Counted from the first letter of the stretch, positions 25,801 through 36,649 are shown. The stretch is 64,000 nt of DNA from Ciona intestinalis (GCF_000224145.3 NC_020170.2:4232646-4296645); one strand, 5' to 3'. Program-made: numbers and translations. The notes: generated from the sequence alone by a model not told the origin.

Positions 25801-28800
25801 CTCGAATCGGTCATTTGTTACCGTACTCGGACCAGTGACCGAAACTGCCGTTGCAACCGACCCACCAGCCCCATCTACCGGCACTCCACCATATACTGAG
25901 ACCCCGCGGACCCCGCCACCCCAATACACATCGAAAGTCGATGAGACCCTCTCGCAAAAAGTGACGCCTATATCAAACCGACCAAGAGTGGCATTCGTGA
26001 ATACGAATGAGTCATCCGTACCCTACACCACACGGACACCAGTCGGGCAGGTAATATTCCACATTCCTACATTCCCGATATCGTATATCGCTCGGTCAAG
26101 AACCCCCAAAGGTTACCCTAAAATAGACTCCTAAAATAGCTCTTGCTCATTATCCTACCGCAGTGTTCGAAACTCTTGCGGGTGTTCTGCATTAACCAAT
26201 CCCCTTTTACGGTCCACAGAGAAGTGCGTATTCAGTCACCCCTGTGTCCGGACGTACAAGCCGAAGAAGTAACGGAAGTAACCCTCCAACCAACCTTACC
26301 ACGCCCATGGAGAGCGTACGGAGCTCCACACACAGTCTGGTTCCTAATAGACGACGCCGCGCCAACAGTGGATTCTTATGCTGGCCAAACAGAGCCGTTC
26401 GTTCCGGGTCGGTGTACGCCTGCCTCGCTACGCTCCCGTCACTCACCCTCAGCCAGTTGGGGGAAAGATACTATGCACCATTCCTGCTGAGAAACCCGGT
26501 CCGGGTGAGTGCAATTGGCATTTTTTATTGCAAGCACCAAACTTGGTTTTAGAGATAGAATTTCCTGCTTTTTTATCTCATATGAATGAATGTTACTTTT
26601 TATTCTTGTGTGGCGGGCAACGACAGTCGTTAAAACACAAAAGTTTTGTTTAACACACCTCGTGCCTGCTTACAAGTTACCATATATGTAACTTGGTGGG
26701 CGATTACTTGATAGCAATTGTCGTTACATGCTTTGCACAAAGACACATGCCAAAAATGATAGCAACGTCTAGCCTCGAATCCTTAACCACTGTGTCATAG
26801 CGCCGGACATAACTTAAATGTAATTTCAGATAACGGTCCTCGTGCTGTTCGCTGGTATTCTGGGTGTTTCTATATACGGCACGACAGTTGTGAAGGACGG
26901 TTTGGACTTGGGTGACGTTCTTCCTCGTGGCACCCGTGAACATGACGCTATTGTAGTCCAAACAACTTATTTTTCATTCTTCAATATGTATGTTGTCACC
27001 AAAAGTAGGTTCATATAAGTTGCATTGCATGTCTTGTGCTATGGATATGGTTTGTTGGCCGCTTATTAGTTATAAACAACATAAATTTTCAAACTGTATG
27101 CGACATATAATACTGTGGGGTAAGATGGGACACCTTTAGCACATAATATCCCAATATCCTGATTGTGTTTAAAACAATTAATGACGGTCTATGGGAGTCG
27201 TGAGGATGCGGTTTTATAATTATTTTAATGTCCTTTGTATACTACCGAATGGGACGAATAAAATGGAAATGGTACGAGTAAACGGAAATGGTGACGAATA
27301 TGGTTGCATACACCTATACATAAAGCGCAGGTTTTTATATTTTACCAAAAATATGCAACAATCTTTGTTATACAGACTTCGACTACGCAAGCCAGCAGCA
27401 AAACTTGTTCGATTTGCACAGTAAAGTTGGGAACATTAGTTACGTGATGAGACAGACAGACGGAACTGTAACGAAGTTCTGGTTACAATACATGAGGGAT
27501 TGGCTGTTAGGTAAGGATTAAGTGAACTAAATAGTACATTGTTGTAATGGTGTTCGGATTTTAATAAACACATTTAACTGTGTACTTTTTGACGTCGATT
27601 TTTTCGCATTTTAGTTAAATCAATGAATGTATAAATTTAACTTATTTATCCTCGTGTGGCGGGATAATGACAGTCGTTATAACATGTTTGGTCTGTTTCA
27701 CACACCGCGTGCCCGTTTTTTTGTAAAGTATGGCTGACAGTTTAAACAACCAATAATGGACCACTGGGTTAAATCAATAACCGTTAAGCGTTTTATGCAA
27801 AATTTTAATTATATAAAGTTTAAATTTTCGTTTCCAACAGACCTGCAAGACAACTTTGACGAAGCTTGGCGACTCGGGCATGTCAACGCATCCACGTGGA
27901 TGGCGCAAGCATCTGATAAAACGGTGCTCGCTTACAAACTGTTACTACAGACAGGTCGAGCTGAGGAACCCACCGACCCCGGACGTATAGGCTGTCCCAA
28001 CAACATGGTTTCGTGTGATCGAGTGAGTATGGTTTGCATCACGTTTCTAGGATATCCGTTGTAGTGCTGTGGCTGTAGTGATTTATGTATGGAAGTGAAT
28101 TGTATCATAATGCATCGTAGTCTAAGTGAAGCTGATATTAACTTATGCGCCAACGTTCGATCTTACCATAACAAATATAGTGTAACTGTAATGAATTCCT
28201 CGCGTCTGACCCTGATCTGGTGCTCATAGAGTTAAACGATTCTTGAGTAAAAAAATAGAGTAAGGATCTTGTGCTACAAAACGTAACTGATAAAACAAAC
28301 AAGATTATACAATTGGTCGGACTTGATTTTTGCACGTTATGTTTTCTAACACTAGATCCTTAAATAAAGTGTAAGTGACTTTAACTGCTCACATTTGGAC
28401 AAAGAGCGGCAATCCAGGCTATAACCAAAGGCCTCTAACAAACCTCGCTTTAGGACCTCACCCTTGCAGAATAGAACAAGACGTTTTAGGATTTCCTGTT
28501 TCTGCTTGAACTTTTTAAAGTTTTTTCTTCGTATTTTACAGGTGGGCAGAATAAGACTCGTTTCAGACGATGGCCTCATCCCAGAAGACGCGTTTTATAA
28601 CTACTTATCGGCGTGGGTGGGTAACGACCCACTATCATATGCTGCTGCCCAAGCGTCCATTACACCAGCACCAGTATCCTGGAAACACAAACGAGACTTG
28701 AACATGATAATCCCGAGGTCTCAAAGCCTTACATTCGCTCAGATGCCGTTTTATTTGAACGGTAAGTGAAGAGTGACATCTATAATATAGGAGGGCGGTT

Positions 28801-31800
28801 ATAATTCTTTGAATGTTCTTTGTTTACTTATTGATCTTAATAATATCAACATGTGTGCTTCTCTATAGCTCAGTTATGTTTTTTATAGGGACTATTAGTG
28901 TAATTTTATTTGTAACATGATCTTCTTTACTACGGAATCGATTTGGTAACCACTGCTCTTATAGTCCAATAGAACAAGCCATTTTACGTAAAGCTGGTCC
29001 CAGCTTAACTGTAATACTTAAAACTAGGTCTCCAAGAAAACGAGGATTTCGTCAGCGTTATTAAGTCCGTAAGATCGGTTTGTGAAACGATGGCTGCGAC
29101 AACAGAAGTTTCTTCCTATCCCAGTGGTTACCCATTTACATTCTGGCAACAATACATCGATCTTCGCTACTGGTTGTTCGTATCACTTGGCTGTGTGATT
29201 GCTGCCGTGTTCGTCGTTCTTTCTATCGTCCTGTTTAACCCCTGGGCAGCGGCAATCATGGTAACATATATATAGTATATATAGTATAGTGAGTCTTAGA
29301 CGTGACGGAATATATATCTTTTTTATACTTATTGCAATATGGTGTAAGATGGGACGCCATTAGCACATAACATACAATTATCTTGTTCGTGTTTTAAACA
29401 ATTAAAAAACAGTCTCTCTGTAACACATACCAGAAGTCGTGGTGTTTTAATTAAAAATTCTCCTAAAACTATTAAAGTGTCCAAAACAGTTCTAAGTCCT
29501 ATGCATATACGCTTTACGATGCTCTTTCCTGCATGATCTTAAGCACGAAATCGAGTCACTAGAGCTAAATTTAATTAAGTTTTCTCTTCAGGCTCTTTTC
29601 CTTGCAATGATAGCAACTGAACTGTTGGGTTTCATGGGAGCAGCTGGTGTGAAACTGAGCGCTGTACCTGCAGTAATACTGGTGGCATCTATCGGGCTTG
29701 GAGTGGAGTTTACTGTCCATATTACGTTCGCCTTTATCACTTCGTGTGGGTCTAGGTAAGAGCTTTTAAATCGCAAACAGTAAAACAAACATAGATTTAT
29801 TAAATTGTTTGTATGTCTGTCAGTTTCCCTTACCCTACTTGTGTATTTTTATTGAAGTGTTTTTTTTTTACGTCTAAATTCCATTAAATTCCAGAAGTCT
29901 GTCCATTTTCTCAAATTCACTTAATTTCCTTTAAAAACGAGTCGTATAAAATGCTCAGAAGTGTCTTTTTCATTTTCCCTAATTTTACCTCTGTGGCTAT
30001 TTATTTTCCCTAACCGCTTAAATTTATACGAGTCCAAAATAACAGGAAAGAGCGTGTCGTGCATAGCATCGGCCATATGACGGGGCCAGTGGTGGACGGA
30101 GCGGTTTCAACTCTCCTTGGTGTTGTGATGCTAGCTGGTTCAGAATTCGACTTCATAATAAAGTAGGTTATACTGCACAAAATGCAGCAAAGGTTGTTAA
30201 TATAGTAGGATGGGGGAATATGGGACACCTTTTTAACCTATTTTCTCGTCCGATTTGGTAGTAAACATAATGTCCCATATTTCCTAATCTTGTTTTAACA
30301 GTTAATATTCGTTTTACTACCGAATGAAGAGCGATAAAAGAGAATGAAAACATTGACAATCTTAGCTCAACCTACTACATATTACGTCGTTTATATTACT
30401 GTATTACAAAAGCTACAATATCAAATCCTTACTTTCAGATATTTTTTCCAAGTCCTTGGCATTCTAATTCTTCTTGGGGTGTTAAACGGTTTAGTGCTTC
30501 TACCTGTCGTCCTCTCGTTTATTGGACCTCCTCCAGAAGTCACCCCTATTGGGGGTGGGGGAAGATTAAAAACCCCAACACCACCACCGTCGCCGCCACC
30601 CGTCGAACCAGAATGCAGATGTCACTTTAGGTCAAGATATCGTAACAGCAACAACAGCAGCAATTATCGCTGTCACAGGTAGGTCTTGTGTTCTTAGAAA
30701 CTTAAACTTACCCTTTCGATTTTTTTTACATTTGCTTTTAGCCGGTCAGATGCCGTACCACAGTGAGGCCTCTGTATTATTGTCAGCTATACAAACTCAA
30801 AACATCAAAAAACAATAAAAAAATCCAACAAAACGTAGTCACCTTCAATGTTACATACGTGGCAACTCGTAAGCTGGCACCAGGTGTATGAAACAGAACA
30901 CCGGGGTTATAACGACTGTTGCCCCGCCAAGAGGGTCAAAAACATTCATTCATATATCATTAGCTCTTTTCTTTTCGTTTTAGCCATAGATGCTGCCAAC
31001 ACTACCAGCATTACAATCATGGGTTACAACGGACGTGTTCACATCGTAGCGGGGTGCAAGTCCGCCGGGAATGCGGCCCTGGATGCCGCCCAGCACCGTA
31101 CCGTGGGGGTCCAACCCACGACCCGCAATGGCACGGTTCCTGCCGCAGCACCACCATGCGGAGTTCAATACGACAGACCCACCCACACGCGGTGCCGCAA
31201 TCGAGCCGCTATGAAGACCATGGGCGGACTTATGTTTATCCTAGAGGCGAATACGTCGTTTACTCCACTGGCAACACTCCGCCTAATGAGCAAGCACACG
31301 AGTATCACTGTGAGGTGAGAAGTTCTATCGATTCTATTGAGGAACTGCTTTATAACGACCAGCAAATAACGATCTAGGCAGCCTAGAATCAGATTATAAT
31401 ACGATCGTTATATTTGCCAACCTATTTGGCGTCGTTTGTGCGTCTATATAATCTGACAAAACCCCTTACAAATGAAATGATAAAAAACTCGGGACCATGA
31501 GGGGTTGCAAATAGAAATTTCTGCTGTTTTTTTATTTTTAGCATAGGACTTTTTTCTCTTGTCTATTTTTATTTTTATTTTTTTGCCCAAGTTTGTGCCT
31601 ACAAACGCAAAACACTAACATGTTTTTTATTAGACCCGGCCTACACTGGTAAAAAACTTATATTATTTTCTTACAACTGTAATTTTCCACAGACTGAGCC
31701 GTCTACCAGGCTATCTTTTCAACCAATACACACCCCAAGTAATGAAGGCGCAACATTTAAGGGGAAAAGCAGCAACTCAGTTGGAGGGGTTCCTAATGTT

Positions 31801-32384
31801 GCTGAAGGACCGATCGCAACCGTATCTACTACGTCATCGGTTACAGTTAAATTCCCATCCACACGAAGACAGGTAACCATCATATTTATATTAGTGGTAA
31901 TAATCATTTTTTCCATTATCTACTATACGGCTGATGTCGTGTAGATTTTTTAGAGGGGTTAAGAAATGGTTAGATAATTCTGTGAATATTATTTTGTTCT
32001 ACCAAATGGTACACTAAAAGTGTTGACTATCTTACCCTACTGTGGACCATTTTACCCCAAGTATAATAAAACAGTTGCAACATATATTAACGAATAATCT
32101 TGCAATAGGTGATCGTCATTTTGTTCAAGATAGTCACGTTTTGAAGTAAACACATACAGTTTAAAGTAAAAAATGAACATTTTTTTTCGCAGAGAGTCGT
32201 CGCTTTCGTAGAGCCTGCTCCCTCCTCGTCGTCTTCCTCATCTTACGACCAACCTCCGGACAATCTTCCGCATCCTGACTTAGACATGATGATGTCCTCC
32301 ACTTCCGACAGAATCCAACCTCTCCGGACACATCGGAGAAGATTCGACATCTCTGCACTTGATGATGTTACTGCACCAAGATAA
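3601..32384 (+). CDS. ptch: Patched, Hedgehog receptor (28 exons, 1936 residues)
   Basis: Twelve-pass plasma membrane or ciliary RND-family protein that binds Hedgehog and restrains Smoothened. Exons: 3601-4857, 9331-9523, 14931-15117, 15779-15857, 16413-16513, 17386-17509, 17846-17938, 18273-18394, 20056-20197, 20576-20707, 21089-21244, 21692-21790, 22781-22906, 25055-25173, 25494-25665, 25796-26050, 26220-26504, 26830-27004, 27376-27510, 27841-28022, 28542-28761, 29028-29260, 29592-29755, 30046-30162, 30439-30678, 30984-31314, 31693-31872, 32193-32384. All junctions are GT-AG and every phase fits. Diagnostic motifs are [41 protein letters not shown] and [10 protein letters not shown]. An in-frame stop at 3556 precedes the first ATG at 3601; a second ATG is at 3607. 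The protein is about 490 residues longer than vertebrate PTCH1, mainly at the N terminus. Confidence 0.96.
7334..7351 (+). promoter_or_regulatory. 18-mer shared with the Patched 5' flank
   Basis: GGACCACCGGGTTCGTTA here against GGACCACCGGGTCCGTTA at 1833-1850: 17 of 18 identical, and both contain a Gli-like GACCACC core. No other relation between the two surroundings is evident. A regulatory role is inferred. Confidence 0.35.
9020..9320 (+). mobile_element. tRNA-derived SINE, + strand, with duplicated 3' arm
   Basis: Begins near a B-box-like ggttcaaggctcg at about 9029. It runs through the conserved arm (gtaactcataagtgggcacg, then acaactgtcattgcccc) and then repeats that arm, ending in an attcattt-type tail beside the exon 2 acceptor. 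Composite SINEs and MITEs have been described from Ciona (Cics-1, Cimi-1); I cannot confirm identity with those. Confidence 0.6.
9808..10066 (+). mobile_element. Degenerate MITE-like element, forward
   Basis: Left end gggtaaagatgggatac with agcat, and a middle with tttgtttactatcaaatggg. The right end near 10050 is poorly preserved and the copy is longer than average. Confidence 0.45.
10775..10783 (-). promoter_or_regulatory. Exact Gli/Ci consensus site in Patched intron 2
   Basis: TGGGTGGTC on the + strand is the exact complement of the consensus GACCACCCA. It sits in a repeat-free block of intron 2. One exact site in 64 kb is not improbable by chance, but its place inside the best-known Gli target gene makes it a good candidate. 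Confidence 0.5.
13393..13585 (+). mobile_element. MITE-like element, forward
   Basis: Starts tatagtactttggggtaaga, contains agcacataatatcc, and ends at cactata near 13585. The right inverted terminus is eroded. Confidence 0.6.
17042..17240 (+). mobile_element. MITE-like element, forward, well-preserved termini
   Basis: Reference copy for the family. The left end tagtagagtgggggaaggtg and right end ccttccccaccctactatat-like sequence form an inverted repeat of roughly 25-30 bp. The interior carries a gtttactaccaaatgggacg block. Length is about 198 bp. The flanking TATA context suggests a TA target. No coding capacity, so it is non-autonomous. It lies in Patched intron 5. Confidence 0.75.
17975..18063 (+). 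repeat. Third dispersed repeat family, copy 1
   Basis: Shares gtccttgt, gatttagaccagattt and tgtatgtcgtttatgcg with 48827-48925, and its first half with 49305-49370. No termini can be defined from three partial copies. Confidence 0.45.
18395..20055 (+). other. Patched intron 8
   Basis: A minus-strand SINE fragment lies at about 18497-18660 and a MITE-like copy at 19751-19948. Bases 18700-19740 are free of both and contain GACCACCCC (19429-19437, 8 of 9 to the Gli consensus). Confidence 0.5.
19751..19948 (-). mobile_element. MITE-like element, reverse
   Basis: Left end tagtatggtggggaagatgg followed by gacacctttt and tcttatcccatttggt. The right end, aaaggtg...ccccacaaaactatat, is partly degraded. 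Confidence 0.65.
20281..20420 (+). repeat. Fourth dispersed repeat family, copy 1
   Basis: Shares gaccctgatctg, a gttaa block and tgtgctacaaaa-like sequence with 28190-28300, in the same order and similar spacing. Two copies are seen in the window. Confidence 0.35.
20719..20882 (-). mobile_element. MITE-like element, reverse, next to a splice donor
   Basis: Starts 12 bases after the exon 10 donor (tatagtaaggcgggggaaat) and ends ccctacagtactatat. It is shorter than the family norm. Confidence 0.65.
20920..21035 (+). mobile_element. SINE 3' arm, + strand
   Basis: Contains gtaacttgtaagcgagcaca and ttataacgactatcgttgcg. With the preceding MITE it accounts for most of the 381-base intron 10. Confidence 0.6.
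21827..22037 (+). mobile_element. MITE-like element, forward
   Basis: tatagtactgtggggtagaa at the left and a tctaacctgctatacat right end in Patched intron 12. An internal short duplication around aacaataaacaacg is visible. Confidence 0.65.
22470..22770 (+). mobile_element. Full-length tRNA-derived SINE, + strand
   Basis: The 5' end cacagtggttagcacgac resembles a tRNA A box. The B-box region (gggattgatgctgctacc) is followed by gtgggcgtatgtgctttggc and gacactcaacgg, then the 3' arm ataactcgtaagcagacatg and an attcattt tail next to the exon 13 acceptor. Confidence 0.7.
22907..25054 (+). other. Patched intron 13 (2.1 kb), repeat-free
   Basis: No MITE, SINE or recognisable exon is seen. Composition between 22920 and 24960 is more even than in neighbouring introns. 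Short open frames here match nothing I know. Candidate regulatory DNA by contrast with its surroundings. Confidence 0.4.
25235..25345 (-). mobile_element. SINE 3' arm, - strand
   Basis: Tail-side ggatgaataaatata, then ttatttgtcctcacgtggcc and cttacgagataccacgtatt, in Patched intron 14. Confidence 0.6.
25494..26504 (+). other. ptch: Patched exons 15-17: middle cytoplasmic loop with PPxY motifs
   Basis: Residues 977-1214, between TM6 and TM7. Poorly conserved and rich in Pro, Thr and Ser, except for the end ([14 protein letters not shown]) leading into TM7. Two PPxY sequences are visible: PPVY at 1004-1007 and PPQY at 1075-1078. PPxY motifs recruit NEDD4-family ubiquitin ligases in vertebrate PTCH1. 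Exon 17 also has a basic NRRRRAN stretch. Confidence 0.8.
26575..26815 (-). mobile_element. Near full-length SINE, - strand
   Basis: From tgaatgaatgttac through cttgtgtggcgggcaacgac to agcctcgaatccttaaccac (complement of the B and A box region). It ends about 15 bases before the exon 18 acceptor. Confidence 0.65.
27106..27270 (+). mobile_element. MITE-like element, forward, right end lost
   Basis: tactgtggggtaagatggga followed by cacctttagcacataatatc. The interior is typical up to ctaccgaatgggacg, after which the right inverted terminus is not recognisable. Confidence 0.65.
27625..27790 (-). mobile_element. SINE 3' half, - strand
   Basis: atcaatgaatgtataaa tail, ttatcctcgtgtggcgggat, and gctgacagtttaaacaacca at the far end, in Patched intron 19. 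Confidence 0.6.
28190..28300 (+). repeat. Fourth dispersed repeat family, copy 2
   Basis: tgaccctgatctggtgctca ... cttgtgctacaaaacgtaac, colinear with 20281-20420. It lies in Patched intron 20. Confidence 0.35.
29339..29420 (+). mobile_element. MITE-like fragment, forward left end
   Basis: tggtgtaagatgggacgcca ttagcacataacat; only about 80 bases of the left part are recognisable. Confidence 0.4.
30201..30382 (-). mobile_element. MITE-like element, reverse
   Basis: tatagtaggatgggggaata left end; cagcctactaca-like right end after atgaaaacattgacaatctt. Patched intron 24. Confidence 0.6.
30439..32384 (+). other. ptch: Patched exons 25-28: C-terminal cytoplasmic tail
   Basis: About 280 residues (1657-1936) after TM12. 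Exon 26 is rich in Cys, His, Arg and Tyr. Exon 27 is Ser/Thr-rich and exon 28 has a Ser run. TAA is at 32382-32384. The long tail resembles PTCH1 and fly Patched more than the short PTCH2 tail. No PPxY is seen here, whereas vertebrate PTCH1 has one in its tail. Confidence 0.85.
30737..30962 (+). mobile_element. SINE, + strand, just before Patched exon 26
   Basis: The 3' arm ggcaactcgtaagctggcac, ttataacgactgttgccccg and an attcattcat tail are clear. The 5' part from about 30737 is weak. The tail ends about 20 bases before the exon 26 acceptor. Confidence 0.6.
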
Positions 32385-33473
32385 AAGATGAAACTTCCTT
32401 TAAAGAGTCGATACATAGAGACATCAGCCAACGATTGAAGTGTTCTTCAATATATACCCGTAGTGCGTCCGCCACACAAGGTGTATGTATTCCGCTGCCG
32501 CATAACTTATCGTTCACCCGCTAAATTGCCATTGATTTTAATGTACATTTGTACAGGCACTCTGGCGTCCGACGCGAATTCCTACCGCTCGTTATTGAAT
32601 CCCTCCCAACCCTTTTCATTCATTGTGTATCTTCGTATTGTTATTTTATTCCGAGTAAATACGAACTCATTATGCCAGTGCTTTAGAAACTGCCACTAAA
32701 TGCGTATCCCTTCCTGCCTTCACCGAATCCTAACAGCAAGCAATATAAGCTTTACCCAACGATCAATCATATTCAATGTACCAACCTTCCATATATATTA
32801 TATACCAGCACAACTTTTAGCCATACACCATTTTAAGTCGTATCGACATTTTTTGCCGTTGTTCTTGTTTAAAAAGTTTTATTCTCTTGTTTTATTTATT
32901 AATCTTAAGTTGTGTCTTTGTTATTTTTGCTGTTTTTTTTCATCCGTCCTTCTTCATCGTTGCCATATATGTTGGGCCGCATTTGGAAATTGCGTACCCT
33001 ATTACTCGCAGCTGGAACATTATAACGTTGTTGTTAAAGTCACAAAGTTTACATACCTCAGTTTATTCTCAGAATACATTCCACCAACGTGTGCAAAACT
33101 GACTCCAAAAGCTAAAAAAATACTTAGAAAAAATATTTACTCAGAAAAAAAATACGGGAAAAAAGGAATGATATTTCAGCAGGCGCGATCGCTTCCATAT
33201 ATTGTTAATTGTTGCCAGTTCGTGGAAGAAGGAAAGCGTTTAAGTAAAAACTAAATAGACTGATGCATTGTATACCATGCTATCATATTCCTATGTACTG
33301 ACTGTTGCGCTAATGTATACGACAGTAAGCTATGGAAGTTCAGCTTAAACCTAGTTTAGAGTGTTTAGATACAAATATTCTGCAGCAAGTAAAAAATATG
33401 ATTACCATGTTGCGAAATACGCGGCGTATAATGAATCGATGGTGTCTGATTGTTTTTCTCTGCTTCCTTCCTG

Positions 33474-33485
33474 TGTGACGTCACA
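33474..33485. promoter_or_regulatory. CRE palindrome TGTGACGTCACA
   Basis: A perfect 12-base palindrome with the CREB/ATF core TGACGTCA at 33476-33483. It lies between Patched and Rab27 in a stretch richer in G+C than its surroundings (33430-33560). It could mark a promoter or distal element; no transcript start can be placed. Confidence 0.35.
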
Positions 33486-34493
33486 GAGAGAGGCGCGCTC
33501 CTAGTCACCAGCTGCAGTTGGTCTAACTTCGCATACCAACCCAGAGGCAGTAGCGTAGTTTAGTCGGCGTACCGAACCGGTGACACAAATTAGCTTGACA
33601 AAGCGTAAAAGGTGTAGTAAGAGGAAAGTGCTAAAGGTTTCGATTAATAATTTATCAAGCACTATGTTTTGCCACAGATAAAGTGTTAAGCCGAATTTTG
33701 AGTAGGAATTCGCACACACAAGTGCCAGAACTAAACCATAGCTTTAGTTTTAACACTAATCAGCGCCGGTTGTATAATACAAAGCGGGCGGCAATCAGCC
33801 GGCTATTTTGACTGCGAGATTGTAATTACACGAATTAGCACAGCACAATGTACGTGTTTTGATTCGGACTGTATATACTATATTATACAGCGGGTATAGG
33901 TTATATGAGTATTCTGTATAACCACTAAGCGCTGTGGTGTCTGCGTAAGTTCTTATTTCCTTTTCATTTTATAGCGTTGGCACTGAAACATAATATAAAT
34001 ATTCCTTGAAAATGATAGTGAGATCATGTTGTTTAAAGAACGAAAGAAGGGGTCCAGCCGCAAAACAACACTTGGAAGTTTAGTAAGCGTTGCCAGCAAG
34101 CGTTACAACATATGGGCGTAGACAGCACACACCGGAAAAGTGTTACATACGCTTGATTTCAACTGATACGATAATTTGAAATATACAGACGGGACCGACT
34201 TTGAAAATGCGCCAGAACACACTTAGCCAGAAGTTGTTTGTTAGCATTGTTTATTATATCTCCTTCATTAGAGAGGAAATACAGTTCTGCAGATTTGTTC
34301 TAGGAAATTGTTTAACACTTTTACCATTGTTTACGTATACAGTGAGGCAGCAGGCTGGACTTTTGTAGGAAGTTGTTGCTATCTAAATGCATTGGTAACT
34401 TTCTATGTAATGTATGTTTACACTTAATATAGTCTTACCATACTGGGCGATCATATTTGACTAAAATGTAGACCTCATTACGTCGAAAGGTAT

Positions 34494-34702
34494 GTAAGTG
34501 TGGGGTAACATGTAACATTTTTTTTTCTCATCCCATTTGGTTGCAAACAAAGAATTTATAGTACCATATAACCATAGCCCCGCGACTCAAAAGAAGCAGA
34601 AGGTATGAGATTGTTTTTAACTTCTTACTTTCTCCCCGCGTGGCCGGAAATCAACAGATTTAAGTGCTAACGGTATCCATCTTACCCACAGTACCATATA
34701 TA
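34494..34702 (-). mobile_element. MITE-like element, reverse, containing a SINE-like piece
   Basis: gtggggtaacatg left end, tcatcccatttggttgcaaa, right end cttacccacagtaccatata. Between them at about 34620-34660 is ctccccgcgtggccgg, which resembles the SINE 3' arm. Confidence 0.5.
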
Positions 34703-35640
34703 GTCGTACACAGGCTAAGAAAGATAGGCTTAGTCCACCAACTCCTTATGAATTAATTCACACGCACTTGATCGACCTGGGTGTCATGTATTATTCGTCA
34801 ACACCTTTTCAGCACCGTGTAAATATACTATAGAGGGACTCGTAGTGCGGTGATTATCGAACGCATTCAGATACATAGGTTTCGACTGAATTCCCATTCG
34901 TTTTAGACAAACATGAGAACAGAGAAACGCTTTTAGACCCTTTAAGTACGAGCCTACATAACATGATTTTTATTTATCATCTCGAGTGCAGTAACCAAGG
35001 TTATTTAAAGCAGTGAAGAGAAGGACATAAGCAGCAAACGACAGAAGTAATAAAAAAACAACGTACGAGTAAATTCTTTGAGTGGCAGATAACTGCGTGG
35101 CTTCTAGACCCACAATACAGTATAACCTAATATTCATATTATATTACTGACTATATTGGTTGTGGCGTATACCCTAACTTATTTTATTTACGGTAAGCCG
35201 TAACGTGCGGCCCGCAGCAAGGATGAAGCAATATACAGGGATTACTCGTGACCGTTTATTGAATGAAGGCTTAGGTCAGATGTAGCGACGCTAATGTATT
35301 CAGTTTGTACCATACAGAACATAGGAGCACCGGCTAAGGTTCTGAATTGCTGAAACCGTTTTATTTGACTTCAAAGGAAGAACGAATAAGACACCGAAAG
35401 AAATGTCTTACGAACAAAACCAGAACGCAAGCGGGGAAGGTTGGTATATTTTCAATGAATGTAAAAACATATATTTCTATATTTTGTAAGATATTTGTAG
35501 CATTGAATCTCTTATACCCCGCATGAAAATCGAATGTAGCTATCATTACATTCGTGATAAATAAATTATGTAATACCGTTTATAAGACTATCCTAAAGTT
35601 TGTTTATGAGTAAACTAAGGAGTTGAAATGGAAATTATTG

Positions 35641-35837
35641 TATAGTTTAGTGGAGAAAGATGGGGCACATTTTTATTCTATTTCTTGTCCCATTTGGTAG
35701 TAAACGAAAACAACATGCATACTAAACCGTATATTCTCACGAATACAATAGACCGTTGCTAATTGTTTAAAACACAATCACGATATTTGCACATTTTGTG
35801 CCAAAAGTGCACTATCTTTCCCCACAGTATACTATAT
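35641..35837 (-). mobile_element. MITE-like element, reverse
   Basis: tatagtttagtggagaaaga at the left and ctttccccacagtatactat at the right; full-size copy. Confidence 0.7.
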
Positions 35838-36047
35838 CTTATGCCAGTTAGCAGCCCAACTTTATACAATAGTCAACGCTCTTGTGCGAGTTATTGTTTT
35901 TAACGCCTAATCGTGGGAAAAGGAAGTCATCTACAACGTTGGATGCGTTTCCACTTTTATTTATGTATATAGCCATGCTGACACAACACGTATACACTAT
36001 GCGAGCACTGGTGTATAAAATATGTCTGTAATAGCGGGTGCTTCGTT

Positions 36048-36176
36048 ATAGTAGGTTGGGGTAAGATGGTACGTCTTTTTCCTGAAGTACAAAAACGTTG
36101 TTATTTGTTTAAAACACTTCAGTATATTTAGATACTATATGTTAAAGGTTTCCTCTCTTACCCCACAGTACTATAT
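36048..36176 (-). mobile_element. MITE-like element, internally deleted
   Basis: tatagtaggttggggtaaga and cttaccccacagtactatat termini are kept, but the copy is only about 129 bp. Confidence 0.65.
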
Positions 36177-36649
36177 AGTAAATGAATGTGGTTAGCGTGT
36201 GCTTTGTTATATAACACATGTATATATTGCGTCCGTCGTTAAGTGACAAAAATAAGTTGCGGTCCGGACATTTATGAAACCATTTTACCGAGGTACCCCA
36301 CCTGTTCATGAATTATTTAAACAACCCGCCTGTGTTAACGGCCAAAGCTGACTAGCTGACCATTGTCGCATTGTAAAGCCGCTGTACCGATCAAAATCAA
36401 TAACATTTTGTCACCCGAAACACTCCTGGGCCAGGTCCTGACATTAGTCCAACCTTGGTGCTTATCCATGCGTTATATATTTAATATTTTAAAGATATTG
36501 AAATTGCTTTAAACCCCACGGCGGTTATATCACAGTGTAGCTGATTGGAATTGGTGTGAAACGGGAAAAAAAGAAAATTCTGTCTCAGATTGGCCTGTAT
36601 TTAGCATTGATTTCATTTCACCAATATATATCAAACATTATGTTGAATG

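Larger units (their letters stand above)
26830..28761 (+). other. ptch: Patched exons 18-21: TM7 and second extracellular domain
   Basis: Residues 1215-1452. TM7 ([22 protein letters not shown]) opens exon 18, followed by LPRGTRE, corresponding to the vertebrate VPRETRE. Then come FFNMYVVTK (exon 18), WLQYMRDWL (exon 19), [11 protein letters not shown] (exon 20) and [15 protein letters not shown] (exon 21). No conserved block is missing compared with vertebrate Patched. Confidence 0.9.
29028..30678 (+). other. ptch: Patched exons 22-25: TM8-TM12
   Basis: Residues 1452-1703. Exon 22 carries [16 protein letters not shown] and TM8. Exon 23 carries TM9 and TM10 with GLGVEFTVH (E1568). Exon 24 has [23 protein letters not shown] (TM11). 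Exon 25 has [15 protein letters not shown] (TM12), followed by a proline-rich [14 protein letters not shown] start of the C tail. The intron 22 donor is GTAACA, weaker than most in this gene. Confidence 0.9.

Noticed and set aside
30848..31318. 156-codon + strand frame overlapping Patched exon 26
   Set aside because: Wrong frame relative to the exon, and it begins inside a SINE. The in-frame reading joins exons 25 and 27 correctly.
32700..33254. 184-codon ATG-initiated frame just after Patched
   Set aside because: Translation is low-complexity Phe/Leu/Tyr/Cys followed by Lys-rich sequence; it lies where the Patched 3' UTR is expected and resembles no known protein.
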